64,000 nt of DNA from a bacterium. GTDB taxonomy: Bacteria; Desulfobacterota; JAPLJL01. Below, one piece after another: positions 8,601-17,699 of this stretch (positions within the stretch are counted from its first letter, which is position 1; every line of letters starts with the position of its first letter). The stretch covers positions 58,051 to 122,050 of the forward strand of contig JAQTNV010000003.1 of the NCBI GenBank assembly GCA_028713675.1, written 5' to 3'. Below the pieces are notes generated by a model that worked only from the letters and a program-made list of their open reading frames with translations, did no database searches and was not told the origin of the DNA. The position numbers and the translations under genes were made by a program.

Positions 8601-10096
8601 TCCTGGTTTTCACCGGGGCCAACGACGGGATGTTCCACGCCTTCACCATGGAGTCCGTTACTTCCGGGGGAACGACCATTGACGCCGGGGATGAGGTCTG
8701 GGCCTACATCCCGCCCGACCTGCTCCCCCGCCTTAAAGACCTCTACCTGAACGGCGGGCAGATCTCCGCGGCGGACAACCACCTTTACTACGTGGCCGCC
8801 TCGCCCAAGATCGAGGATATCTGCATAGATTCGAGCAGCCCGGCGGACGGGGTCTGCGACTCCTGGCTGACCGCACTGGTCTGCGGGGAAGGGCCGGGAG
8901 GGGCTCACGTTTTCGCGCTGGATGTCACCCATCCGAGCCCCAACGATCCCAATTACGATGCCTCCAGGCCCTTCACCGTGCTCTGGACCACGAGCAACAC
9001 CACCAACACCGGGCTCCGATCGGATGTGAACAAGCTCGGCGAGACCTTCTCCAACCCGGCTTTCGGCAAGGTCAGGTATCTCAGCGGCTCCCTGACGCTG
9101 ACCGAGGACGCCATATTCATGGGCTCGGGTTATGACGATATCAACCCCGGGAACGTCTCCCACAGCGGCGTCGGTACCAGCGTTTATGTCCTGCGCGCCC
9201 AGGACGGCACCGCGATCAAGAGCTTCAATGCCGGCGACGCCCCGAGCGGGGCCATAACGGAGTATTCGCTCCTGGCCAACACGGTCGCCTACGGTTTTGG
9301 GAGCATGTTCGGCTGGTCCACCAAGTCCGGGTCGGTGGATACCTGGAACCTCTCGGATATCGTCCAGGCCGACCTGGGCGGCAAGATCTGGACCGCCATC
9401 ACCTCCGCCGATACCAACAAGTCCAACTGGACGATGACGACTTCCTACGACGCCGGGTCCGGCCAGCCCTTCTATTACTCCCCGGCCATGGCCACGATCC
9501 AGGTCGCCGGCGGTACTCCCCAGTATATTAATATCGTGGCGGCGATCTCGGGCGCGTACGCCGACCCCGACATGGCCTCGACAACCTTTACCCCCAAGGT
9601 CTTCCTGTTCCAGGATGCCAACGGGACGTTTACGAGCTTCTCCGGTTTCCCCAAGACGATCGATAATTTCCAGGAAACCGTGGGCGGCACCAGCTTCCCC
9701 GCCCGGACCCGGCCGACCGGCTCCCCGCTGATCGCGATCGACGACAACGGCACCCGGGACGATCCGAGCGATGACTTTATCGGGATAATCCTGACCCTGT
9801 TCGTCCCGCCCGACCTGACCACCTCCCCCTGCAGTTACGGCGAGGGTTATGTCGTGATCCTGAAGATCACGGGACTTTACACTAGCGGGGTCGCGGGAGC
9901 CACCGTTGCGGAGGCCTACGCTCACAAGGTTTCCGACTCCATGCCGAGCCCGCCCTTCATCGTGAGAGGGGCCCTGGTCATGACCGAGAGCGGACACGGG
10001 AGCGACACCGCCACGATCACTACTATCGGCAATGTCGGGGTGGTTACGACCACGAACGGCAACGCGAAATTCCTGTACTGGAAGGAAGTCAGGTAG
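5618..10096 (+). CDS. pilY1: PilY1-like pilus tip adhesin with a Cys-rich insertion in its von Willebrand A domain
   Basis: Large exported pilus-associated protein (1492 residues). The start at 5618 has GGAGGTG upstream and gives a clean signal peptide (KKLGILAAFFFILAAVLPLASA). The von Willebrand A domain begins with the MIDAS motif DTSGSMS at D49 and its later half carries ILVTDGEPNG at about 711-720. Between them, about residues 388-681, lie tandem Cys-rich units of the kind CKNGLCGGC and CTSGLCGG, resembling small disulfide knots. The C-terminal half is the PilY1 beta-propeller (FTGANDGMFHAF near 1000, ADLGGKIW near 1255). PilY1 proteins sit at the pilus tip, bind surfaces and control retraction. 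Last gene of the operon, followed by a terminator. The Cys-rich insertion is unusual. Confidence 0.9.
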   Translation: MLTNKKKLGILAAFFFILAAVLPLASARMDPLMEVKSQIKTPNMLIILDTSGSMSFRPSDSTVVGGDTSTSRMYIAKDVIKSVVSDSYEMMNFGLMSFDQKHISLGDSTGYFPYYKVSTTCTTQTEFFSDRDLIDWGYFTLAAGPSATFTRRGTVYTLQTSNNSQFHRGFGRRGRWGSDTDHSYNQSADSCYIQNNNGKGKGGGGQQTRIFCTFSGYTWEYQGSYYTYQHCDPSTTKKYVLNYLGTTFVDDGTITGTAGTYVYPDFPNNYYSTGLADGSQPIDYDQNYGDLLVRISTDPTVQTTKANEILAWMALQNNGGLVAIGGTPTGVTLENAVADPNQETLLSNASAASPAIGDGTSSPPSSVTYTSKTWTLEDFGLDGNSSYSCSKVCTPTAGTGTSGSTCSSDTDCLSCLDCASSRCNYCGSGGDCPTGLTCSGNRCVTPTLGTSGSACSTNADCVSCLQCYGTAPNKKCGACTSTNQCEGAMSCTSSACTQGTVGAGACGGTCTADSQCKKGMKCKNGLCGGCTVASDCGTSTTLTCTSGLCGGPVHTGTATATCGASCTNDTDCMTGMKCKNSICGGCSSSSDCGGLTCTGGVCVGAGGTPVTTTATKRMDYQGKSYSYSSTCNTGTTCTHDSDCGYGGSCTGGYCDGTGSPGTATNTCTYAGSYYIPAGVLTAYNDAFHYFKNEVIHDDPMAKNGCRKNYIILVTDGEPNGPPTGSETCDSALRPSGNESDCPGNTGYGSCGSPTGNASKCAAYDLSHLAVGVGGRSTPVITYVVGFGAATAGSALLDAIAQQGGSPLKSDGHYAYYASDAAALEDSLRAIINEAARGDYTTAPPSYTYSAGGTGTVVFFSSAQYPEWNGHLRAVDAAKNQLIWDAGAILSARTATRNIYTSDPSTTPAYPIAFTTTNLSALRALGLGASDAEARAIIIFIHGKSRSWRLGDIVNSAPATLTPPPWRKLDAFNYQNFFDTYGYQLVSGRWVPKRNILVFTGANDGMFHAFTMESVTSGGTTIDAGDEVWAYIPPDLLPRLKDLYLNGGQISAADNHLYYVAASPKIEDICIDSSSPADGVCDSWLTALVCGEGPGGAHVFALDVTHPSPNDPNYDASRPFTVLWTTSNTTNTGLRSDVNKLGETFSNPAFGKVRYLSGSLTLTEDAIFMGSGYDDINPGNVSHSGVGTSVYVLRAQDGTAIKSFNAGDAPSGAITEYSLLANTVAYGFGSMFGWSTKSGSVDTWNLSDIVQADLGGKIWTAITSADTNKSNWTMTTSYDAGSGQPFYYSPAMATIQVAGGTPQYINIVAAISGAYADPDMASTTFTPKVFLFQDANGTFTSFSGFPKTIDNFQETVGGTSFPARTRPTGSPLIAIDDNGTRDDPSDDFIGIILTLFVPPDLTTSPCSYGEGYVVILKITGLYTSGVAGATVAEAYAHKVSDSMPSPPFIVRGALVMTESGHGSDTATITTIGNVGVVTTTNGNAKFLYWKEVR

Positions 10097-10150
10097 CCAG
10101 GAGCAGGGAGCAGAGAGCAAAGGGCAGGGAGTAAAAAACAAAGAGTAAAA
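10097..10150. repeat. Heptamer array after pilY1
   Basis: Units AGCAGGG, AGCAGAG, AGCAAAG and GGCAGGG run directly into the terminator hairpin of the operon. Confidence 0.8.
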
Positions 10151-10176
10151 GGGCGGCCTTTTGGCCGCCCTTTTAT
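10151..10176 (+). terminator. Rho-independent terminator of the minor pilin operon
   Basis: An 8-bp perfect stem (GGGCGGCC / GGCCGCCC) with loop TTTT is followed by TTTTATTT. It lies 55 bases after the pilY1 stop. Confidence 0.85.
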
Positions 10177-10179
10177 TTA

Positions 10180-10290
10180 GGAGCAAAAGAGCAGGGGGCA
10201 GGGCGCAGGGCGCAAATGGCAAAGGGCAGAAAGCATAGAGCATAGAGACTGGTAGGGGCGGGGTTTATCCCCGCCCGGGATGGGAGCCAA
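10180..10290. repeat. Heptamer array and GGGGCGGGG palindrome
   Basis: 10180-10250 holds units AGCAGGG, GGCAGGG, CGCAGGG, GGCAAAG and AGCATAG. At about 10254-10277 follows a GGGGCGGGG...CCCCGCCC palindrome, related to hairpins at 23980 and 32145. The rest of the gap to 10387 is AT-rich and ends in AAGGAGGAATAAA, the ribosome-binding site of the next gene. Confidence 0.75.
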
Positions 10291-10386
10291 TAGAAGGGTT
10301 CCCATCCGAAGAAAATATTATCTTTGCCGTTGAATTTGAATAGTAATAAAATGATATTAATATAAGGTGGAAAAGGAGGAATAAAA

Positions 10387-11313
10387 ATGCGTCTATCAAT
10401 ATTAATTAAAACCGTGGTCATCCTAAGCCTGGGGATATTCTTCCTGCCGTCAGCCTGCGCAAAAAAGCAGCCTGCCGCCGGGGAAGGGGCCGGGAAAAAC
10501 CATGCCCCGGTGATGAAATCGGTGCAGATCGAGCCCCAGACCGATAACCTCAAGGCCCAGGCGGTGGCGGAGGACCCCGAGGGCGACCAGGTCAGCTTTG
10601 CCTACCAGTGGCTGCTGAACGGGACCGATATCAGCGGCCAGACCCGGGAGGAGTTCAGCCCCCAGGGCCTGTCGCCGGAGGACAAGATCGCGGTCCGGGT
10701 CACCCCTTCCGACGGTAAAGCGGAGGGCCAGCCGCTGGTCTCCGATTCGTTTCAGGCCCACAATACCCTGCCGCTGATCACCTCGGTGAAGATCGTCCCG
10801 GTGGGGGACAAGATCCTCGATCCGCTCCGGGCTGAAGTGGAGGCGACGGACGCGGATCACGACCCGATCACCCTTTCCTACCAGTGGCTGAAGAACCGGG
10901 AGGAAATCCCCGGGGCCACCGCCCAGGTCCTGGAATCCAGCTTTTTCGAGAAGGGGAAGATTCTGCAGGTGCGGGTGACGCCGTCCGACCGCTACGGCCA
11001 GGGCAAGCCGGTGGTATCCTCCAATTCCATCCGGGTGGTGAATGTTCCCCCTTCGATCACCAGTGATCCCCCGGTGACCCTGGACAACGGGGTCTTCCGC
11101 TACCAGGTCATTGCTGCGGACCCCGATAACCAGGAACTTACCTATTCCCTGAACGCGGCTCCTCCCGGAATGCAGATCAGCCCGGGGGGCCTGGTCGAAT
11201 GGACGCCGCCTCCGGGGCAGTCCGGAGTCGTGACCGTGGATGTCAGGGTGGCGGACCCGGACGGGGGCTCGGCCAACCAGAAGTTTTCCCTGAATATTCA
11301 GGGGAGCAAATAG
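10387..11313 (+). CDS. Exported Ig/cadherin-like repeat protein, probable lipoprotein
   Basis: 308 residues. A hydrophobic leader ends in LPSACAKK, a weak lipobox with Pro at -3, so lipid attachment is possible but not certain. Three beta-sandwich repeats follow. The first two share the motif YQWL(L/K)N with VRVTPSD about 45 residues later. The third has LTYSLNAAPPGMQI...WTPPPGQSG, the pattern of dystroglycan-type cadherin-like domains. Such modules bind sugars or proteins, or act as spacers on the surface. A strong ribosome-binding site AAGGAGG precedes the ATG. It stands alone between the pilY1 terminator and its own terminator. Specific function unknown. Confidence 0.8.
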   Translation: MRLSILIKTVVILSLGIFFLPSACAKKQPAAGEGAGKNHAPVMKSVQIEPQTDNLKAQAVAEDPEGDQVSFAYQWLLNGTDISGQTREEFSPQGLSPEDKIAVRVTPSDGKAEGQPLVSDSFQAHNTLPLITSVKIVPVGDKILDPLRAEVEATDADHDPITLSYQWLKNREEIPGATAQVLESSFFEKGKILQVRVTPSDRYGQGKPVVSSNSIRVVNVPPSITSDPPVTLDNGVFRYQVIAADPDNQELTYSLNAAPPGMQISPGGLVEWTPPPGQSGVVTVDVRVADPDGGSANQKFSLNIQGSK

Positions 11314-11347
11314 TCGCATAGCGCAAAGCGCAGAATATTATTTATTG

Positions 11348-11376
11348 AAGGGGCGGCCTCGCGGCCGCTCTTTTTA
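11348..11376 (+). terminator. Rho-independent terminator
   Basis: GGGGCGGCC and GGCCGCTC pair (one G-T pair) around a short loop and are followed by TTTTT. It ends the transcript of the Ig-like protein gene. Confidence 0.8.
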
Positions 11377-11395
11377 TGATCTTTAATCAATGTAT

Positions 11396-11492
11396 GAAAA
11401 TCCCCCTCGGTCCCCCTTTTAACAAAGGGGGAGAGTATCCTGTTGTTTTTTACTAACCCCTCTTTGTTGAAAGAGGGGGAGGGGAGATTTTC
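11396..11492. repeat. Double-hairpin palindromic element, copy 2
   Basis: Begins GAAAATCCCCCTCGG and ends GGGGAGATTTTC, so the ends are inverted repeats. Inside are two hairpins, CCCCCTTT/AAAGGGGG and CCCCTCTTT/AAAGAGGGG. The layout matches copy 4 at 53385-53465 almost base for base outside the linker. No gene is inside or beside it. Confidence 0.85.
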
Positions 11493-11676
11493 AATAAGTA
11501 AGTGTCCCCTGCTTTCCCGCTATTTACGTCGGAGAATGCCGGAATTGTTCGGTTATTTTTCTCTTGAGGCCTAGAGGCGCCGGTTTGGGCCACTTCTATA
11601 TATTGTGTTGGCATTGGATCAATCTACTAAATATACTGTTAATTGATGTTAATTTAGTGCAATTTAATAAAAATGA

Positions 11677-11705
11677 TTGACAGGGCATGCCCATTGGCAG
11701 AAAAT
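11677..11705 (+). promoter_or_regulatory. Possible promoter of the xre-pilMNOPQ operon, with a palindrome in the spacer
   Basis: A perfect -35 box TTGACA (11677-11682) is followed after 17 bases by GAAAAT (four of six matches to a -10 box). The spacer starts with the palindrome GGGCATGCCC (11683-11692), a possible operator. About 105 bases before the xre gene. A short heptamer run (units CGCAAAG, GGCAAAG) follows at 11720-11747. Confidence 0.4.
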
Positions 11706-11810
11706 TGGAATTAAGGAGAGCAGTCGCAAAGGGCAAAGCGCAAAACAAATAGGATTACCCCAATTCATAGACAAGAAAAAAAGATTTAAACGAAAAAGCG
11801 AGGAGAAGAG

Positions 11811-12077
11811 GTGGCAAAGAACCTAGTAGCAAAACTCCGGGAAGAGCTTTTGATGAGCAAGGCGGAGCTGGCCCGCAAAGCCCGGGTTTCCGCCCACACG
11901 ATTGACCGGATCGAGGAAGGAATGGACTGCCGGATCGACACCAAACGGAAAATCATCCTGGCCCTGGGCTTCGATCTGGCGGAACGGAAAAAGGTTTTCC
12001 CCGAAGACGAGGATACGGTCAGAAGGCACGCGAGCCAGGTGCTCGGGGATACCCGGGGCAAATCGCAAAGAGCGTAA
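11811..12077 (+). CDS. Small XRE-family helix-turn-helix regulator
   Basis: 88 residues, mostly one Cro/C1-type helix-turn-helix (residues 14-60: SKAELARKARVSAHTIDRIE). It starts at GTG with GAGGAG five to six bases upstream. There is no partner domain, so it is a bare DNA-binding protein. It lies 110 bases before pilM in the same direction and is probably the first gene of the pilMNOPQ transcript. Small xre genes directly before pilM are plausible operon regulators; the palindrome at 11683 is a candidate target. That link is inference. Confidence 0.82.
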   Translation: MAKNLVAKLREELLMSKAELARKARVSAHTIDRIEEGMDCRIDTKRKIILALGFDLAERKKVFPEDEDTVRRHASQVLGDTRGKSQRA

Positions 12078-12083
12078 GACAGA

Positions 12084-12137
12084 GGATGAAGCTCAAAGGT
12101 CAAAGCTGAAAGACAAAGCGGAAAAACAAAGAATTAT
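12084..12137. repeat. Heptamer array of the TCAAAGG family
   Basis: Units CTCAAAG, GTCAAAG, CTGAAAG and ACAAAGC follow each other. The same family lies inside aroC and at 57604-57660 and 62712-62950. Confidence 0.75.
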
Positions 12138-12187
12138 GAGAAAAATAAAGGATTTGGGAATAAAACCACGGAAGGGAAGGTAAATAC

Positions 12188-13249
12188 ATGCGGTTAAGCC
12201 TGGGAAAAGTGAAATCGGCCATAGGGTTGGACATCGGGTCCAGCTCGATCAAGCTGGTCGAGCTGAAACCGAGCAAGAAGGGATACCGGCTGGTCAACCT
12301 GGGGATAGCGCCCCTTTCGCCCGAGACTATCGTGGATGGCGCGATCATGAACTCGGCCGCCGTTCTCGACGGGATCAAGGGACTCCTGACCGAGCTCAAG
12401 GTCAAGACCCGGGAGGTGGTCGCCTCGGTCTCGGGGACTTCGGTGATCATCAAGAAAATCAACGTCCCGATGATGACCGAGGACGAACTGAACACCCAGA
12501 TCCAATGGGAAGCGGAGCAGTACATCCCCTTCGACATCAATGACGTGAACGTGGACTTCCAGATCCTCGGCCCCTCGGACGAGGGCCAGATGTCGGTCCT
12601 GCTGGTGGCGGTCAAGAAGGACATGATCAACGACTATACCGGGGTGCTGACCGAGTCCGGACTGACTCCCGTGGTGGTGGATATCGACGCCTTCGCGATC
12701 GGCAACATGTACGAAATCAATTACCCCCTGGCGGAAGGGGAGGTCCTGGGCCTGGTCAATATCGGCTCGAACTTCATCAATATTAATGTCTGCCGGGACG
12801 GGATCTCGATTTTCACCCGCGACATCTCGACCGGAGGGGCCAGCTATACCGAGGAAATCCAGCGGCAGCTGAGTCAATCCTTTAACGAGGCGGAAGCGGT
12901 CAAAAAAGGCGCCGGGGTCGAGGGGGAAAACACCCCCAAGGAAGTTTTCGACATTATCGGGGTGGTTTCCGATTCCATCAGCGCCGAGATCCAGCGCTCC
13001 ATGGATTTCTTCGGCACCACCAACCCGGGGGTTTCGGTCAACCGGCTTTGCCTCTGCGGGGGGGCCTCCCGGACCCACAAGCTCGCCGAGGCCGTTTCCG
13101 CGCGCCTGGGGATTCCCACCGAGCTGATCGATCCTTTCAAGAAGGTTGAATGCGACCCGAAAATATTCGATCCGAAATATGTCGCCAATCTGGCCTCCGC
13201 CTCCGGGGTGGCGGTGGGCCTGGCTTTGCGGAGGCAGGGCGACCGTTAG
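12188..13249 (+). CDS. pilM: Type IV pilus inner-membrane platform protein PilM
   Basis: Actin-like cytoplasmic ATP-binding protein of 353 residues that binds the N-terminal tail of PilN and links the pilus motor to the PilNOP alignment complex. The phosphate-1 motif is IGLDIGSSSIKLVEL (residues 12-26). The segment WEAEQYIPFDINDVNVDFQIL and the C-terminal LCLCGGASRTHKLAEAVSARL (phosphate-2/adenosine region) are typical. Length is normal. It heads pilMNOPQ, with genes 3-62 bases apart and all in one direction. Confidence 0.95.
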   Translation: MRLSLGKVKSAIGLDIGSSSIKLVELKPSKKGYRLVNLGIAPLSPETIVDGAIMNSAAVLDGIKGLLTELKVKTREVVASVSGTSVIIKKINVPMMTEDELNTQIQWEAEQYIPFDINDVNVDFQILGPSDEGQMSVLLVAVKKDMINDYTGVLTESGLTPVVVDIDAFAIGNMYEINYPLAEGEVLGLVNIGSNFININVCRDGISIFTRDISTGGASYTEEIQRQLSQSFNEAEAVKKGAGVEGENTPKEVFDIIGVVSDSISAEIQRSMDFFGTTNPGVSVNRLCLCGGASRTHKLAEAVSARLGIPTELIDPFKKVECDPKIFDPKYVANLASASGVAVGLALRRQGDR

Positions 13250-13311
13250 GGGTTACCCGAGCAGGAAGCCCTTAGCCGTCCGGAACAGGTTTTCCGAAGG
13301 GAGGAAATCAA

Positions 13312-13911
13312 GTGATCAAGATTAATCTTCTCCCCAGAGGGAGAGAACAGAAGAAAAAAGAAGGGTTACGGGAGCAGATCGTGGTGCTGGTGGCCGCGGT
13401 CGTAATCCTGTTTTTCCTGATCGGGATGCTGCACTCCCGGATCGGGGGGCAGATCACCTCGACCCAGAAAAAAATATCCGACACCACGACGGAAATCGCC
13501 CGGCTGGACGAAATGATCAAAGAGGTCAAGGACATCGAGGTGAAAAGGAAGAACCTGGAAGACAAGCTCAACGTGATCGAGAACCTGGAAAAGGGCCGGG
13601 TCGGGGCGGTAATGTTCATGGACAAGCTTTCCCTGATGCCCCCGGAGAAACTCTGGCTGACCTCGCTTTCGGAAAACCAGGGCAAGGTCAATCTCACCGG
13701 CAACGCCATTGACAACCCGACGGTGGCCAAATTCATGGATAACCTGGACAAGTCCGGAGTTTTCCGCGATGTGGCTTTTGGCTCCAGCAATAAAATTATG
13801 TATGAAAAATATAGAATGGTTAGTTTCAACCTTTCGCTCAGGGCCGCCCTGCCGGGGATGGGGATTGAAACCAATCCTGCCGCCCCCGCATCGAGTAAAA
13901 AGGGGAAATAG
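13312..13911 (+). CDS. pilN: Type IV pilus assembly protein PilN
   Basis: Bitopic inner-membrane protein of 199 residues. It starts with GTG behind GGGAGGAAATCAA. The N-terminal motif IKINLLPRG is the conserved PilM-binding tail. One membrane helix follows (about residues 24-42), then a coiled coil (45-95) and a ferredoxin-like periplasmic domain that pairs with PilO. The last 15 residues are Pro/Ala/Lys-rich. Confidence 0.95.
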   Translation: MIKINLLPRGREQKKKEGLREQIVVLVAAVVILFFLIGMLHSRIGGQITSTQKKISDTTTEIARLDEMIKEVKDIEVKRKNLEDKLNVIENLEKGRVGAVMFMDKLSLMPPEKLWLTSLSENQGKVNLTGNAIDNPTVAKFMDNLDKSGVFRDVAFGSSNKIMYEKYRMVSFNLSLRAALPGMGIETNPAAPASSKKGK

Positions 13912-13963
13912 GAAAAACCCGGCTCCGGCGAAGAATCAAGTAGAGCGATAAAGGAGGATCAGA

Positions 13964-14569
13964 ATGACCCTAGCGGACCTGCAAAGCCTTAATTTTGAGA
14001 AGATCAACAAGCTGCCCGTGACCCAGAAGCTCCTGATTTTGGGCGGGCTCCTGATCCTGATCTTCGGCCTCTATTTCTATTTCTTTTACGTTCCCAAGTC
14101 CAAGCAGCTTTCCGGGCTGAAAGCCCAGCTTTCCACCCTGGAGTCCGAACGGATCACCAAGAAGGCCACCGCGGACAACTTGCCGACCTTCCAGAAGGAA
14201 ATCAAGCGCCTGAATGAAAAGCTCAAGCGGGCCCTGGTCAAGCTTCCCAGCCAGGCCGAGATCGACCAGCTCCTGATCGAAATCCCGGTGAAAGCCAGCG
14301 AGTCCGGGCTGGAGATTTTAAGCTTCAAGCTGGAAAGCGAGATCCGAAGAGGTTTCTACGCCGAGGTTCCCATCAGCATATCCTTGTCGGGAAGGTATAT
14401 GGATATTACCAGCTTCTTCGACCGGATGGCCAACATGCCTCGAATCGTGCATGTGGATAACATCAACCTGAAACCGCAAGCCGGGAAAATAAATCGGGAG
14501 GTAGTGCTGGACTCAAGCATCGTGATCACTACCTACCGGTTCCTGGAAGATATTTCTTTAAGTCAGTGA
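13964..14569 (+). CDS. pilO: Type IV pilus assembly protein PilO
   Basis: Bitopic inner-membrane protein of 201 residues. A short cytoplasmic part is followed by a helix (LLILGGLLILIFGLYFYFFY, about 24-43), a coiled coil (45-95) and a periplasmic ferredoxin-like fold (GRYMDITSFFDRMANMPRIV). It forms the PilNO heterodimer that joins PilP to PilM. AAGGAGG precedes the ATG. It ends 17 bases before the pilP start, so translation of the two is probably coupled. Confidence 0.95.
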   Translation: MTLADLQSLNFEKINKLPVTQKLLILGGLLILIFGLYFYFFYVPKSKQLSGLKAQLSTLESERITKKATADNLPTFQKEIKRLNEKLKRALVKLPSQAEIDQLLIEIPVKASESGLEILSFKLESEIRRGFYAEVPISISLSGRYMDITSFFDRMANMPRIVHVDNINLKPQAGKINREVVLDSSIVITTYRFLEDISLSQ

Positions 14570-14586
14570 GGGAGGGAGGTTTGAGG

Positions 14587-15099
14587 ATGAAAAAGTTCCT
14601 AATAATTCTCCTGGGCCTGTTTTTGATCGGGGGCTTGATGGGCCCGGCCGCCTGCGGCGGGAAGGGCAAAGCCAAGAATGTTGCGGGCCCGGCCGCGGAG
14701 AAAAAGGCGCCCGAACAGGCCGAGGCGCCCGAGATAATTTCGGGCCCGGTGATCAGTTACGAGTTCCGGTCCGAGGGGAAACGGGATCCCTTCTTTCCTT
14801 TCGTCGCGATTGAAGAAGAGGAAGACAAGAAAGCCACCCCGCTGGAAAGGTTTGACCTGTACCAGTTGAAGATCAACGGCATCATGGCCGGCTCCCTCAG
14901 CGACAGCCGGGCCATGGTCGGGGCGCCGGACGGGCAGGTTTATATCGTGCGGGTGGGGACCATGATCGGGCGGCACAGCGGCAAGGTTACCGAGATTACC
15001 CGGAGCTGTATCATCATCATGGAAAGATTCAAGGATTTTTACGGGAAAGCCCAGGAACGTAAATCCGATCTTTGCTTTCTGGAGAAAAAGAATCAATAA
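14587..15099 (+). CDS. pilP: Type IV pilus lipoprotein PilP
   Basis: Periplasmic lipoprotein of 170 residues that connects PilNO to the N domains of PilQ. The start at 14587 follows GGGAGGTTTGAGG; a GTG at 14566 overlaps pilO but would add seven unlikely residues. The leader ends in GPAACGG, a lipobox with Pro at -3. After a flexible Ala/Pro linker the family motif RDPFFPF appears, then LKINGIMAG and the beta-barrel HP-like domain (VYIVRVGTMIGRHSGKV). Length and order are typical. Confidence 0.93.
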   Translation: MKKFLIILLGLFLIGGLMGPAACGGKGKAKNVAGPAAEKKAPEQAEAPEIISGPVISYEFRSEGKRDPFFPFVAIEEEEDKKATPLERFDLYQLKINGIMAGSLSDSRAMVGAPDGQVYIVRVGTMIGRHSGKVTEITRSCIIIMERFKDFYGKAQERKSDLCFLEKKNQ

Positions 15100-15147
15100 G
15101 GATTTCCATAAAATAAAAATTCGGTGCTGGAACCAAGGAGGAAAATT

Positions 15148-17682
15148 ATGAAGTTAAAGGCGCAGGGTTGGTTGGCGGTGGCGGTGACCGTCGCGTTTTT
15201 TTTCGCCCTCGGGGGGGAAAGCCAGGCGAAAAAGAACTGGGATAACACCATCACCAATATCTCGGTCAGCGATTCCGGAAATGCGGTGGTGATCACGCTG
15301 AAGGGAAAAAGTCGTCCCACTTACACGGCCTTTAAGCTGAACGACCCCGCCCGGATCGTCCTGGATCTGGCCCAGACCGACGTCTCGGCGGTAGCCGCGC
15401 CGGTCAAGGTAGATAACGGTTTCGTGAGCCAGGTGACCGCTTCGCAGATGTCGGAACAGAATAAGGACATCGGGCGGATCGAGATCGGACTTCTGAAGCC
15501 CCTGGATTACGATGCCAAGTCCGAGGGCAACGACATGGTTATCCAGGTTTTCAAGGCCGAGCCGGCCCCGGCCGCCGCACCGGCGGCTCCGTCCCCGGGC
15601 GACAATATGGAACTACCGCCCCTGGAGGGAGAGATCCCGCCCCTGGCGGAGGCGCCTGCGGAAATGGGTCCTTCCGCCGCTCCGGCCCCGCCTGCCGAAG
15701 TCGGCCCCGCGCCGATTGCCCCGGAAGCCGCCCCGGCCCCGGTCGCCGAAGTCCCCCCGGCTCCGGTAGCCCCGGTAGCCCAGGCAGCCCCGGCAGCCGT
15801 CCCGGCGACTGCAACCGGAAAAGCCACCAAGATTTTGGATTTCAAGGTTACGCCCCAGACCGGGTCCACCGAGATCCAGGTGGTGGGAAACGGGGAAATC
15901 AAGGATTACAGCGCGTTCAAGCTGGATAATCCTCCCCGGTTTGTCGTGGATATCATGGATATCGGAAATCTCTATCCGGCCACCGAGATCCCGGTGTCGA
16001 GCCCGGAACTCAAAATTATCCGGGTCGGACAGCATCCGGACAAGGTGCGCCTGGTTTTTGAACCGGCCAACGGCGGGGTACCCCCTTATCAGGTCACCCG
16101 CCAGGAAAACCGCCTGGTCATCAGTATGGGTAGCGCGGTGACCCCGGCCCCGGCGGGAGTGGTAGTTGCCGAGGTAACCCCGTCCGCTCCTCAGCCTGCC
16201 GAGGTTCCTCCTTACGAGGCCCCGCTGGCCCCGGCGGCGGAACCCGTGGAGGTTCCGCCTCTGCTCGAGGCTACGCCGGCCCCGGCCGCCGCCCCGGCGG
16301 CTCCGGCTCCGGCCCCGGCCCCGGTGGCCAAAGCCCCGGCTGTCCCGGCCAAGCCGGTTCCCGGGGTCATCCTGGAAGAACCGGTCCAGCCGCATTTTAC
16401 CGGCCGGAGAATGGACATTGAATTCCGCGAAGGTGAGATCGTGGACGCCTTCCGGGTAATCGCGGACGTGGCCAAGCTGAACATTGTGGCCGGGGAAGAC
16501 GTCAAAGGAAAAGTGACCCTCAAGCTGGTGAATGTTCCCTGGGATCAGGCCCTGGAGTTGATCCTGAAAACCAACAACCTGGGGATGGAACGGGTAGGCA
16601 ACATTATCAGGATCGCCCCCGCAGAAAAGCTCAGGAATGAGATGCAGGATTCCATGCGGGCGATGAAAACCAAGGAAGAAATTGAGCCTCTGATCACCAA
16701 AATTATTCCGGTCAACTACGGAACCTGCGATACGTATACTTCCCAGGTCAAGGGATTGCTTTCCACCCGCGGGACCGTGGACGTGGACCGGCGGACCAAC
16801 GTCCTGATCATCAAGGACATCGCCCGAAATGTTCAGGCCGTCGCCATGCTGATCAAAAACCTGGATACCCAGACCCCGCAGGTCCTGATCGAGGCCCGGA
16901 TCGTGGAGGCCAGCACCAACCTGTCCCGCGACATGGGCGTGCAATGGGGGGCGCGCTTCAACGCCTCGGCCGCGACGGGTAATCCCACCGGCTTGCCTTT
17001 CCCCAATTCCGTCGCCATCGGGGGCGGGATGGCGAGTCTGGGGGAGGGCACCCAGTACGGACTCAGGACCGACCCCTATTACGCGGTGAACCTGCCCGCG
17101 GCGGTCAGCGCGGCCAGCGGCGGCGGAGCGATCGGCTTCAGCTTCGGCTCGATCAACAATGCCTTCGCCCTGGACCTCCGGCTTTCCGCGCTGGAAGGAT
17201 CTGGTGAAGGCCGGGTAATCTCCGCGCCCCGGATCGTGACCCTGGATAACGAAAAGGCCACGATCAAACAAGGCCTTTCCATCCCCTACGAATCGGTTTC
17301 CACCTCCGGAACCCAGACCAGCTTCATCGACGCCGTGCTCAGCCTGGAGGTTACCCCTCATATTACCGCCGACCGGAGCGTGATCATGAAAATCAAAGCC
17401 GAAAAGAACGCCCCGGACACCACCATCCGCAGCGCTTCGGGAGTCCCGAGCGTGTCCAAGAAAGAAGCCGAATCGGACATCCTGGTGAAGGACGGCGAGA
17501 CCGTGGTCATCGGTGGAATTTACACGATTGAGAAGACGGAAAGTCATTCCCAGATCCCGATCCTTTCCCAGATCCCGATCCTGGGCTGGCTCTTCCGCCG
17601 GGATATGACCGCCAACAACCGGACCGAGCTCCTGATTTTCATTACCCCCCGGCTGATGATGGATAAGAAGGAAACGATCTAG
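15148..17682 (+). CDS. pilQ: Type IV pilus secretin PilQ
   Basis: Outer-membrane secretin channel of 844 residues through which the pilus passes. The start at 15148 has AAGGAGG seven bases upstream and gives a normal signal peptide. Two peptidoglycan-binding AMIN domains follow (about residues 30-130 and 220-320), separated and followed by long Pro/Ala-rich linkers. Then come the short secretin N domain ([20 protein letters not shown], near 420), an N1 domain (near 515-590) and the secretin core with [16 protein letters not shown] and [11 protein letters not shown]. It ends in [13 protein letters not shown]. The Pro/Ala linkers are longer than in many PilQ proteins. Confidence 0.95.
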   Translation: MKLKAQGWLAVAVTVAFFFALGGESQAKKNWDNTITNISVSDSGNAVVITLKGKSRPTYTAFKLNDPARIVLDLAQTDVSAVAAPVKVDNGFVSQVTASQMSEQNKDIGRIEIGLLKPLDYDAKSEGNDMVIQVFKAEPAPAAAPAAPSPGDNMELPPLEGEIPPLAEAPAEMGPSAAPAPPAEVGPAPIAPEAAPAPVAEVPPAPVAPVAQAAPAAVPATATGKATKILDFKVTPQTGSTEIQVVGNGEIKDYSAFKLDNPPRFVVDIMDIGNLYPATEIPVSSPELKIIRVGQHPDKVRLVFEPANGGVPPYQVTRQENRLVISMGSAVTPAPAGVVVAEVTPSAPQPAEVPPYEAPLAPAAEPVEVPPLLEATPAPAAAPAAPAPAPAPVAKAPAVPAKPVPGVILEEPVQPHFTGRRMDIEFREGEIVDAFRVIADVAKLNIVAGEDVKGKVTLKLVNVPWDQALELILKTNNLGMERVGNIIRIAPAEKLRNEMQDSMRAMKTKEEIEPLITKIIPVNYGTCDTYTSQVKGLLSTRGTVDVDRRTNVLIIKDIARNVQAVAMLIKNLDTQTPQVLIEARIVEASTNLSRDMGVQWGARFNASAATGNPTGLPFPNSVAIGGGMASLGEGTQYGLRTDPYYAVNLPAAVSAASGGGAIGFSFGSINNAFALDLRLSALEGSGEGRVISAPRIVTLDNEKATIKQGLSIPYESVSTSGTQTSFIDAVLSLEVTPHITADRSVIMKIKAEKNAPDTTIRSASGVPSVSKKEAESDILVKDGETVVIGGIYTIEKTESHSQIPILSQIPILGWLFRRDMTANNRTELLIFITPRLMMDKKETI

Positions 17683-17699
17683 GGAAAAACTTAGAAAAA

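Noticed and set aside
8285-10243. A 652-codon open frame on the minus strand opposite pilY1
   Set aside because: It mirrors the PilY1 coding frame, has no family motif and starts in heptamer repeats. Long antisense frames are common in GC-rich genes.
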